In this document: positions 45,259 through 52,794 of the stretch, piece by piece
Numbering within the stretch: position 1 is the first letter of the stretch
Layout of the letters: the number at the start of each line of letters is the position of its first letter
Translations under genes and position numbers: made by a program
Assembly: GCA_046297095.1 (NCBI GenBank)
Contig: JBKCNS010000056.1
Span: 1 to 63,750 of the forward strand
Reading direction: 5' to 3'
DNA from: JBBATK01 sp046297095
GTDB taxonomy: Bacteria > Bacteroidota > Ignavibacteria > Kapaibacteriales > NICIL-2
Length of the DNA: 63,750 bases
The notes under the pieces: model-generated
What the model was told of the DNA's origin: nothing
Databases searched by the model: none
The model's input: the letters and a program-made list of their open reading frames with translations, nothing else

Positions 45259-45905
45259 ACCGTATCTCCGCCGTTGTGGTTGGTATTGATACCGGCGTTG
45301 CTTGCGCTATTCTCCTGCATTTCTTTGAGCATTTGATAGAGCATGGCCAAGGGCAAACCTACTATAGTATAGTAGCAACCTTCTATGCGGCTAACAAACA
45401 CGGCTCCAAAATCATCTTGAATGCCGTAGGCACCGGCTTTATCGAGCGGTGATCCGCTTTGCACATAGGCCTCAATTTCCTCGCTGCTCAATTCCCGGAA
45501 GGTGACCTGTGTGGAGCTTTGTCGGAGAATGTCTGACGTGGCTGTACGTACACACACGGCTGTAATCACCGTATGCGTTCGTCCCGAAAGTAATCGAAGC
45601 ATGCGAACGGCATCGTCGCTATTCACCGGTTTATTCAAAATCATGCCGTCGATCACCACAATAGTATCAGCTGCTATCACCACCGAGTCGGGCGATGATG
45701 CGCTCCACACCACCCTAGCTTTTTCGATTGCCAATGTGGCAGCATAGGTTTCCGGCCCTTCGCCCGCGGCATGGGAATCTTCCGGAACATCGGCGGGTAC
45801 CACCAGGGGCTCGCATCCCATTTGACGCAATAACGCCAACCGCCGGGGCGATTGCGAGGCAAGAATCACCGGTCCGTGCATATGCAGAAGCGAGGCCAAG
45901 TTCAT
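45255..45905 (-). CDS. Maf-type nucleoside triphosphate pyrophosphatase
   Basis: 216 residues. It has ILASQSPRRLALLRQMG near the N-terminus, ADTIVVIDG and the VTFRELSSEEIEAYVQSG and DKAGAYGIQDDFGAVFV blocks that define Maf proteins. These hydrolyse non-canonical or canonical NTPs to NMP and have been linked to cell-division control. It overlaps the upstream cyclase gene and the downstream permease gene by four bases each. ATG 45903-45905 is the coupled start; an internal ATG eight codons later is possible. Confidence 0.93.
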   Translation of the reverse strand: MNLASLLHMHGPVILASQSPRRLALLRQMGCEPLVVPADVPEDSHAAGEGPETYAATLAIEKARVVWSASSPDSVVIAADTIVVIDGMILNKPVNSDDAVRMLRLLSGRTHTVITAVCVRTATSDILRQSSTQVTFRELSSEEIEAYVQSGSPLDKAGAYGIQDDFGAVFVSRIEGCYYTIVGLPLAMLYQMLKEMQENSASNAGINTNHNGGDTV

Positions 45906-46663
45906 GCAGCGTCCTCGAATCGGTACAACAGAATATCCGAAGGCGCTGCGTCGCTCTCGATGGGCGGAACGGAAATCTGTAATAAATAGTCGCCGTCGGT
46001 GACGGAATCAGGAACAAAAATCATCTCGGTAATGGTGGCATCACGCCGGGGATTCTCCGGGTAATGCCAAAACTCATGATGCACATTCATCACGCCGCCG
46101 TCTGTTTCTCTGTCTACCGATGGCACGTCACAAAGCAAATGGCGGATGCCGTGTTCGCGTAAAATCACTCCCGTTCCCTGCTCGAAGTAAGGCGGATTCG
46201 AGCCCGACCATTGCCTGGTTTGTTTGTCTGCATCGTTGGGAAGCGTGCGCACTACCAGCGCATCACCCGTAAAATTTTTCAAGCATTCCGCGATTTCTGC
46301 GGCAGAAATAACGACATCTCCATTATTGGCATGGTGTTTGTACGTGAGAGATTGTACGCGAGCATGTGCCAAAGTACATGTGAGTGTATCCTTGATAAAC
46401 ACACGATCCGCACTGATATGGCCCACACATTCCGTGTGCGTTCCATTACCATGCGGCGCAAGAGTGAGCATATCACAATTGCAAGAACCACCGGCAGAAA
46501 CGTCACCGACAAAATCTCCGGAAGAAATTGGCACGATAAGTGCAGGTGGTAAAAAGTACGCTTGTGGATTACGATTGTCGCGAGTAAGCGGCACCGAAAT
46601 CCGAATCGGCTTGGAAAAGTCAACCAATCGAGAACCGGCGTGCAATGATATCTGTGCTTTCAT
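45902..46663 (-). CDS. Cyclase family protein (kynurenine formamidase-like)
   Basis: 253 residues. LAPHGNGTHTECVGHI contains the metal-binding HxGTHxDxPxH-like motif, with His71, His76 and His82 but Glu/Cys where Asp/Pro are usual. A C-terminal DVPSVDRETDGG block also fits the cyclase family (PF04199-type), which includes arylformamidases and hydrolases. The function could be amide or ester hydrolysis. First of the run with Maf and the permease. An exact -7 element lies 24 bases upstream. Confidence 0.8.
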   Translation of the reverse strand: MKAQISLHAGSRLVDFSKPIRISVPLTRDNRNPQAYFLPPALIVPISSGDFVGDVSAGGSCNCDMLTLAPHGNGTHTECVGHISADRVFIKDTLTCTLAHARVQSLTYKHHANNGDVVISAAEIAECLKNFTGDALVVRTLPNDADKQTRQWSGSNPPYFEQGTGVILREHGIRHLLCDVPSVDRETDGGVMNVHHEFWHYPENPRRDATITEMIFVPDSVTDGDYLLQISVPPIESDAAPSDILLYRFEDAA

Positions 46664-46686
46664 GAAGACGATGAAGAAGATTGAAT

Positions 46687-46694
46687 CAAAAATA
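46687..46694 (-). promoter_or_regulatory. Bacteroidota-type -7 element for the cyclase-Maf-permease operon
   Basis: The minus strand reads TATTTTTG, an exact TAnnTTTG, 24 bases before the cyclase start. Confidence 0.4.
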
Positions 46695-46779
46695 CGGTAT
46701 GTGAAGAGTGAACAGAGTAGATGTTTAAGCCTCGCATACGATTCAAACAGCGATCGAAAAAATTTTTTTTATAAAACAC

Positions 46780-46806
46780 TAAACTTTTCCACAAGCACTC
46801 CGATAC
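46780..46806 (+). promoter_or_regulatory. FliA (sigma-28)-like promoter of flagellin
   Basis: TAAACTTT at 46780-46787, then 11 bases, then TCCGATAC at 46799-46806. The classical flagellar late promoter is TAAAGTTT-N11-GCCGATAA, so 13 of 16 positions match with the exact spacing. It lies 144 bases before the flagellin ATG. Confidence 0.75.
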
Positions 46807-46950
46807 CTTGTCGAGAGTGGTAAAAGAAGAAAAGTCGGTCACATACCGGATGCGAGATGCGGAGTCGTCTCACCTTCAACTTGAAGAAGCACTCGGTACA
46901 TAATCACGGAAGAATTTCACAGTATCACTATTAGGTTACATGGAGGTAAC

Positions 46951-47883
46951 ATGCCATCAGCTATAACTAACGGTGCGAGAATACGCACCAACACTGCAGC
47001 AGAAAACGCGTACAACGCGTTAGACCAATCCAACCGGTCGATTGCAACCCACCAACTGCGCCTTTCTACAGGTAAGCGCATTAACGCAGCTTCGGACGAT
47101 GTGGCAGGCTACATCACCAGCCGTGCTCTCTCTGCCCGCAACGGATCTATCCGTGCAGCATTGAACGCGGTAGGCGGAGCGGCCAACGTAGCGACCATTG
47201 CGCAGGACGGCTTGGACAACATCAACGGACTGGTAACGCAAATCAAAGAAGCAGCTTCATCTGCAGCTTCGGGCGCTATCGGAACCGACGAAAAAGTTGC
47301 ACTCGCAAAAGCAGCATTCCGCCTTGCGGAACAAATTCAAGCTGTGTTGGATTCAACAGTTTTCGGAGGAAAAGAACTCCTTAACGGATCATTCACCTCA
47401 GAGTTCGTTATCGGTTCACGAGCAGACAACTCGCTCTTGACACTGGCTATCGACCTGAGCACAGGCAACACAGACTTCAACATTGGCTCTCCGTCGTTCG
47501 ACCTCAAGCTCAACGCTGCTGCATTCGCTGGTATCACCGGTCTTGCACTCCAGTCCTTGAACTCTGTAACAACGTCGAACCTGGGTATCTTCTCCAGCGC
47601 GAACATCCAGACCACACTGCAAAGTCTTGCAAACGCTCTGGACAACGTCAACAAGGTTGCATCCTACATCGGTGGTATTGCAAACCGCTTGACCTCGCAA
47701 GAAGACAGCCTGAAGTCTCAAATGACAAACTATAACGCGGCTATCTCTCGCATCGAAGATGCCGACGTAGCAAACGAACAGCTAGCCCTTGTGAAGGCGC
47801 AGTTCTTGCAACAAGCTTCCTTGACCTCGCTCTCACAAGCTAATCAGAACCCGCAAGGATTCTTGCAGCTGATCAGAGGTTAA
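46951..47883 (+). CDS. fliC: Flagellin
   Basis: 310 residues with no signal peptide. The N-terminus has the D0/D1 pattern with QLRLSTGKRINAASDDVAGYITSRALSA, and the C-terminus has the conserved IEDADVANEQLALVKAQFLQQASLTSLSQANQ. The variable D2 region is short, at about residues 150-235. It is exported by the flagellar type III apparatus and polymerises into the filament. A strong GGAGG site lies just before the ATG and a FliA-like promoter upstream. The 3' UTR is long and highly structured, ending in a terminator at 48078-48110. No other flagellar gene is in the window. Confidence 0.95.
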   Translation: MPSAITNGARIRTNTAAENAYNALDQSNRSIATHQLRLSTGKRINAASDDVAGYITSRALSARNGSIRAALNAVGGAANVATIAQDGLDNINGLVTQIKEAASSAASGAIGTDEKVALAKAAFRLAEQIQAVLDSTVFGGKELLNGSFTSEFVIGSRADNSLLTLAIDLSTGNTDFNIGSPSFDLKLNAAAFAGITGLALQSLNSVTTSNLGIFSSANIQTTLQSLANALDNVNKVASYIGGIANRLTSQEDSLKSQMTNYNAAISRIEDADVANEQLALVKAQFLQQASLTSLSQANQNPQGFLQLIRG

Positions 47884-47908
47884 GAAACCATAAAGCCGGG
47901 ATAATCCT

Positions 47909-48015
47909 CACGCACATTGTTTTCTCGCGAGGGGCGTGTCGACGGACGGTTTGTGGTGAGCCGTCCGTCGAAATCCGGTTCTTTGGTGGCGACATCTTCC
48001 CGTGTTTCGATGTCG
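47909..48015 (+). ncRNA. Structured 3' UTR of flagellin, possible regulatory RNA
   Basis: Three hairpins lie between the stop codon and the terminator: CACGC/GCGTG (47909-47913 with 47934-47938), the perfect 11-bp stem TCGACGGACGG/CCGTCCGTCGA (47939-47949 with 47961-47971), and CGACATC/GATGTCG (47990-47996 with 48009-48015). None has a T tract. Together with the terminator at 48078-48110 they form a compact structured tail of about 195 bases. Whether it is processed as an RNA is unknown. Confidence 0.45.
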
Positions 48016-48077
48016 ATACTGACAGCACTTCACCTCTGCTTGTACATCGAATCATGGTTTTCATGAAACCTAATGAA

Positions 48078-48110
48078 AGAACCCCGACTCCAACGGGGTT
48101 CTTTTTTTTT
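48078..48110 (+). terminator. Rho-independent terminator of flagellin
   Basis: AGAACCCCG (48078-48086) pairs with CGGGGTTCT (48094-48102) and is followed by a run of eight T. Confidence 0.92.
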
Positions 48111-48220
48111 GCTACGTAGCATATGTTTGTAGTCACCGAGGGAATGCCTCACAGAGTTAGCACCTGTGCATAGCACCTGCCTCCCGAAAATGTTGCGTGT
48201 TCGTTTTCTCTTTACTCCTC

Positions 48221-49018
48221 ATGACCGAATTCACTTTTCAGCCTATCGGTGTTGTTCGTTCGCCTTTTCGCGAGCGCTACACTGCGCCTATACAGGCAGA
48301 AACAGATTCGCAGCTTGAGTGTGTAATCGAGTTGCTGCCGCATATGAATTTCGAAACCGCTCTTCGCGATCTTAGCGGCTTCTCTCACATCTGGGTATTG
48401 TGGGTGTTTCACGAAGCGGCCTCGTGGAAACCGGTTATTCAAACTCCTCGCGACGGTTCCAAGCACGGAGTGTTTGCCACACGTTCTCCGCATCGGCCCA
48501 ACCCTATTGGCCTAAGTGCGGTGCCCTTGATACGCGTGGAGGGTCGCACACTAGTGATTCGCGGCGGCGACATGCTGGATGGTACACCCGTGCTGGACAT
48601 CAAGCCATACATTGCCGATTACGACTCCTTCCCCAACGCTCAGGGCGGATGGACAGAATCTTTAGCCGGACGCCGCCAAACTGTTATCACGTGGGCGCCC
48701 GGTGCATTTGCACAAGCCGAGTTTGTTACAGCACACGGCAACATCGACGTTCGTGATTTAGTGGAACGACGCCTGCGCTTAAACCCCTTACCTACAGACT
48801 CTAACCGAGTGGAGCATATCGAAGGCGATTCGTTTGTACTTGCAAGCCGCGCTTGGCGTGTGTTCTACGACCTTCGCGGACACGAGGCGCATATCATGCG
48901 CATCGCTTCGGCATATCCCTCCGATTCGCCCGCGAACGTCGACGACGACTTAGCTCCGGACGATGCCGCACTGCATCGTGCATTCATCGCCTGGGACAGA
49001 TCTACTTCAGCCTCGTAA
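48221..49018 (+). CDS. trmO: tRNA (N6-threonylcarbamoyladenosine(37)-N6)-methyltransferase TrmO (TsaA family)
   Basis: 265 residues. It begins TFQPIGVVRSPFRERY and has LSGFSHIWVLWVFH, the TRSPHRPNPIGLSAV block and DMLDGTPVLDIKPYI, all standard TsaA/TrmO segments. The family methylates t6A37 in tRNA-Thr with SAM. A C-terminal domain (about residues 165-265) follows, as in longer family members. The ATG at 48221 (MTEFTFQPIG) is the family start; a longer opening would precede it. Stand-alone gene between flagellin and argD. Confidence 0.9.
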   Translation: MTEFTFQPIGVVRSPFRERYTAPIQAETDSQLECVIELLPHMNFETALRDLSGFSHIWVLWVFHEAASWKPVIQTPRDGSKHGVFATRSPHRPNPIGLSAVPLIRVEGRTLVIRGGDMLDGTPVLDIKPYIADYDSFPNAQGGWTESLAGRRQTVITWAPGAFAQAEFVTAHGNIDVRDLVERRLRLNPLPTDSNRVEHIEGDSFVLASRAWRVFYDLRGHEAHIMRIASAYPSDSPANVDDDLAPDDAALHRAFIAWDRSTSAS

Positions 49019-49059
49019 TACTACGGCGCATAGATCCCCATGCGGAGCTGTTGCTTCCG

Positions 49060-49067
49060 TAGTTTTG
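49060..49067 (+). promoter_or_regulatory. Bacteroidota-type -7 element TAGTTTTG for the argD-like gene
   Basis: Exact TAnnTTTG, 95 bases before the argD-like start and downstream of the trmO stop. Confidence 0.35.
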
Positions 49068-49162
49068 CAAACGTCGTTGGACCGCACGGCATTCCGTTAC
49101 AGCACGTGTGCGTACGCGAACTCCGTAACTCTTTTTTTGCACCTCATTCTTAACCGGCCGTC

Positions 49163-50380
49163 ATGTCAACAGCTCAAAATCTTATTGCGATCGAACACGA
49201 TGTTATTCTGCAAACCTATAAGCGCATACCCGTGGTGGCAGACCGCGCAGAGGGTTGCCGCATCACGGATGTGCAGGGAGTATCGTATTTGGATATGTTG
49301 AGCGGCATCGCTGTGAATGCGCTTGGATACTCGCATCCGCGAATTTTGGAGGCCATTGCTTCTCAGTCTGCCCGCTACTTGCACTTGTCCAATTTGTTCT
49401 ATCAAGAACCTCAGATACGTTTGGCGGAGAAGCTTGTAAAGCTCACCGGTTACAGCAAAGTTCTGTATTCGAATTCCGGAGCGGAGTCGTGGGATGCCGC
49501 AATAAAGCTTGCGCGTCAACACGGAAACGCGTGCGGCAAAGTGGGCAACATTATTGGCTTCAGCGGTGGCTTTCATGGCCGTACCTATGGCGCTCTGAGC
49601 ACAATGGACAAGCCCTTATACAAGGAAGGCATGGGGCCGTTTCTGCCCGACACAGCTATTCTTCCCTTCAACGATGTCGACGCGCTGCGCAATACCGTGA
49701 ACGAGAAAACATGCGCTGTCGGCTTGGAGTTTATTCAAGGTGAAGGTGGGATTCGCAGTGTGTCTGCAGAGTTTGTGGCCACTCTTGCAGAGCTGCGCGA
49801 ACGCTTCGGTTTTCTTGTGATTGCCGACGAAGTGCAAACAGGCGTAGGCCGCACAGGGCACTTCTTTGCTTTCGAGCCGTACCACTTCACACCGGATATC
49901 GTGACCGTTGCCAAAGGCATTGGCGGCGGACTGCCGCTGGGAGCAGTGCTGGTGAGCGACGCACTCAGCACCACTTGGAAACAAGGCCAGCACGGATCTA
50001 CCTACGGCGGCAATGCTCTGGCCTGCGCTACCGGTTTGGTTGTGATGGAAGAATTGGAAAATGGTTTGCTTGAACATGTGCGATCTGTTGGTGAGTATCT
50101 ACATCGCTCACTTAAAACTCTTTGTGAATCCTACGCGGGATATGTCACGGAGATTCGCGGATGCGGCTTGATGGCCGGCGTGGTGGTAAGCGAAGAATCA
50201 GCACCGCTGCGCGATGCATTGCTTGCGCGCCGCGTAATTACCAGTGCAACGGCATCGAACGTGATACGTATTGTGCCGCCCCTTGTGATTAGCACGGAAG
50301 ATATCGACGAGTGCATGGCCGCGCTGCGCAGTGCTATCGAGGAGCGCATTGCTGTAGTAGCTGCGAGCACACAAGCATAA
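49163..50380 (+). CDS. argD: Acetylornithine aminotransferase family (class III PLP enzyme)
   Basis: 405 residues. VLYSNSGAESWDAAIKLAR and GFSGGFHGRTYGALS mark the class III PLP fold. ADEVQTGVGRTG carries the PLP aspartate, and TVAKGIGGGLPLGAV contains the Schiff-base Lys. HGSTYGGNALACA follows. The family converts N-acetylglutamate semialdehyde to N-acetylornithine in arginine biosynthesis; ornithine or 4-aminobutyrate aminotransferases are alternatives. No other arg gene is near. Its tail is close to the start of a porin-like gene on the same strand (146 bases). Confidence 0.88.
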   Translation: MSTAQNLIAIEHDVILQTYKRIPVVADRAEGCRITDVQGVSYLDMLSGIAVNALGYSHPRILEAIASQSARYLHLSNLFYQEPQIRLAEKLVKLTGYSKVLYSNSGAESWDAAIKLARQHGNACGKVGNIIGFSGGFHGRTYGALSTMDKPLYKEGMGPFLPDTAILPFNDVDALRNTVNEKTCAVGLEFIQGEGGIRSVSAEFVATLAELRERFGFLVIADEVQTGVGRTGHFFAFEPYHFTPDIVTVAKGIGGGLPLGAVLVSDALSTTWKQGQHGSTYGGNALACATGLVVMEELENGLLEHVRSVGEYLHRSLKTLCESYAGYVTEIRGCGLMAGVVVSEESAPLRDALLARRVITSATASNVIRIVPPLVISTEDIDECMAALRSAIEERIAVVAASTQA

Positions 50381-50526
50381 ACATGATGCATCCGGCTGCC
50401 GTATAGAAGGCGTGGCTGCGTTTTTTGCGAAGCCCGGATAATATGCGAGCATGTGTTGCGGAAATGCGTCGAGCGTCTATTTTACCACTCAATTACTAAC
50501 GATCTTCCATACCACCCGAGGCAACT

Positions 50527-51231
50527 ATGCGCAGATTCATTCCTGTACTTCTTACGGCACTTGTGTTCGTTGTTGCGGTAATCCCGGCGAGCGCCGGCAA
50601 TACCGGTATTAAAGTGGGCGCTTCACTACCGCAGTGGAAGGTGGCCTGGAATCAAAGCGAACCCGCGGCACTCATGGCTTCGCCAAGTTTTGCTATCAAT
50701 CTTGTGCAGGAGTTCAGCCTGGGCTCATATTTATCTATTCAGTTAGAGCCGGGCTACTCGCGTCAGGCAGTAGATCTGGATTTTCGTAAGTCTGAGCTTG
50801 AACGCCTGGCGAACACAACATTGCCAACCACTCTGCCGGAAAAAATCAGCTATACACACACCTTGTATTCGGTGCGTTGCCCCGTGTTTGCAAAAATCTC
50901 TTTTCGTGAGTCGGGCATTCGTCCCTACCTGCTTGTTGGTCCGGATGTGGACCTTTCCATTGGCGCAGAGGTTTCTACGAACTTGGACACAACAAATCTC
51001 ACACTGCCCAAATCTATAGACATCACTCCGCAGGCAAAGTCTGCGGTGTTCTCGTTTGTTGCAGGCGCCGGGCTGGAGATTCAACTTCCGTTGTCGGTGA
51101 ATCTGGTGATGGATGCACGCTACATATTCACTCCGGGAGAAGTATCATCCCTTTCGGTATTCGGCACATCGCTTGGTGGCGTTAAAGCAGACAACGTGCT
51201 CATCATGGCCGGAGTTACGGTAGGGCTGTAA
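50527..51231 (+). CDS. Outer-membrane beta-barrel protein (PorT-like fold)
   Basis: 234 residues with signal peptide ending ASAG. The body shows alternating amphipathic beta strands such as LSIQLEPGYSRQAVDL, FAKISFRESGIRPYLLVGPDVDL and VNLVMDARYIF, and ends in a strand like MAGVTVGL, typical of the outer-membrane beta-barrel family (PF13568-like) common in Bacteroidota. No substrate can be assigned. It could be a small porin or an adhesin. It is convergent with murF (27 bases). Confidence 0.75.
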   Translation: MRRFIPVLLTALVFVVAVIPASAGNTGIKVGASLPQWKVAWNQSEPAALMASPSFAINLVQEFSLGSYLSIQLEPGYSRQAVDLDFRKSELERLANTTLPTTLPEKISYTHTLYSVRCPVFAKISFRESGIRPYLLVGPDVDLSIGAEVSTNLDTTNLTLPKSIDITPQAKSAVFSFVAGAGLEIQLPLSVNLVMDARYIFTPGEVSSLSVFGTSLGGVKADNVLIMAGVTVGL

Positions 51232-51258
51232 AGCGCTTGTAGCGCCTTCATCTACCGG

Positions 51259-52689
51259 CTACCGCAGCGCCGCGATTATTGCTTCGAATTTCATTCCTCG
51301 CGATGCTTTCACCAGCACTACGTCGCCTTCGTGCAGGTGCGCGCGGATGTTTGCCACGCATTCATCGGTGTTCGCATACACTATGGCAGATGAACCAACG
51401 GCGCTGCATGCTGTAGCCATTGCCTTCCCCACCGCAATCACCATATCGACGCCGGCTCCGGCTTCGTTAACTATCTCTGCATGTGCTCGCTCTTCGGCAG
51501 CACCGAGCTCACGCATATCACCAATCACAGCCACTCGCCGAGCAGCCGGGCTGAATCCGCGCAGAGTTTGCAATGCCATTCGCATGGATGCGGGATTGGC
51601 GTTGTAACAATCGTTGAGTACCACCCACGGGCCACATCGCTCCACAACCATGCGCGCATATCCGTGCGACGCATCCGGTACAAACCCTGCACACCGCTCC
51701 AGTGCTTGCTTTGCGGGAATACCTGCAGCGATACATGTTGCTACGGCAGCAACGGCGTTTAGTGCTGCTGCATATCCCGTGGCAGAAAGATGTGCTTCAC
51801 ACTGCTCATTACCGGTTCGCAATGTGAGTTGAGGTGTTAAGTCTTCGGAGAATGATAACTCGGCTTTTATCTGAGCGCCGGCATACACATCATTGCTCGA
51901 TGCTGCCGCATCTGCGCGTTGAGTTGCGAAGCTCACTGCACCTTGATGTGAAGCATAGGAGCGCAAGCGATTATCGTCGGCATTTACGATCATCGTGGCG
52001 CCATGGTTCATTGCCCAGCGGAACAACGCGGTCTCTTCTTTTTCAACTCCATCGATATCGCCAAGTTTTTCCAAGTGCTCCTCGCCAATATTGGTGATGA
52101 GAGCATGCGTTGGCTCTACCATTGCAGACAGCACCTCGATTTCGCCCGGCTCATTGGTACCTATCTCTATCACCGCCGCTTGCGTGCGCGCCGTGAGCTG
52201 CAAGAGTGTAAGCGGAGTGCCCACACGATTGTTGTTGTTTGCTTGTGTTTTGAGTGTTGTAAAAGACTCTCCAAGAATATGGGCAATCATGTCTTTGGTT
52301 GTGGTCTTTCCGTTAGCGCCGCCAACGGCAATCACCGGAATAGAATAGCGTCGACGATGATAGCGCGCAAGCTCAGCAAGCGCGTGCAATGTATCGGGCA
52401 CAACCACGCGGGCAAATGAAGGGAACTCTTTTCCCAGAGTCTTCTCCCATTCGGGCAACCAACGTTCTTCTATCACAATGCCGGCAGCGCCGCGCACCAT
52501 GGCATCATAGATATGATCGTGTGCATCGAATCGCTCGCCACGCAAGGCCACGAACAAGGTGCCCGGCTGCATGGTGCGCGTATCGGTACACACTCCCACA
52601 GCAGCGAAGTACGGAGGCACTTTGGCCTGCGATCCAAATATGCTATGAAGATCGTGTGCGGTAAGCGGAGCTCTGTTTATGAGGTTCAT
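51259..52689 (-). CDS. murF: UDP-N-acetylmuramoyl-tripeptide--D-alanyl-D-alanine ligase
   Basis: 476 residues. The N-terminal domain has VCTDTRTMQPGTLFVALRGERFDAHDH, the ATP-binding motif GGANGKTTTKDMIAHIL lies near residue 114, and NDCYNANPASMRMALQTL is a MurF signature. It adds the D-Ala-D-Ala dipeptide to the UDP-MurNAc peptide, the last cytoplasmic step of peptidoglycan precursor synthesis. The ATG 52687-52689 (MNLINRAPLTAHD) is preferred over a longer upstream opening. No other mur or fts gene is adjacent, so it is separated from the usual division cluster. Confidence 0.93.
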   Translation of the reverse strand: MNLINRAPLTAHDLHSIFGSQAKVPPYFAAVGVCTDTRTMQPGTLFVALRGERFDAHDHIYDAMVRGAAGIVIEERWLPEWEKTLGKEFPSFARVVVPDTLHALAELARYHRRRYSIPVIAVGGANGKTTTKDMIAHILGESFTTLKTQANNNNRVGTPLTLLQLTARTQAAVIEIGTNEPGEIEVLSAMVEPTHALITNIGEEHLEKLGDIDGVEKEETALFRWAMNHGATMIVNADDNRLRSYASHQGAVSFATQRADAAASSNDVYAGAQIKAELSFSEDLTPQLTLRTGNEQCEAHLSATGYAAALNAVAAVATCIAAGIPAKQALERCAGFVPDASHGYARMVVERCGPWVVLNDCYNANPASMRMALQTLRGFSPAARRVAVIGDMRELGAAEERAHAEIVNEAGAGVDMVIAVGKAMATACSAVGSSAIVYANTDECVANIRAHLHEGDVVLVKASRGMKFEAIIAALR

Positions 52690-52730
52690 GATAAAACTTT
52701 GCGGTACGTGATGAGCGATATCAACGGAGA

Positions 52731-52769
52731 AAAATACAAAAGCCGTTGAACCCATGGCTCAACGGCTTT
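52731..52769 (-). terminator. Rho-independent terminator of the CAP-domain gene
   Basis: AAAGCCGTTGA (52739-52749) pairs with TCAACGGCTTT (52759-52769). On the minus strand a T-rich stretch follows. Confidence 0.8.
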
Positions 52770-52794
52770 GAAAGAAGGACAAGTTCTGCCACAC

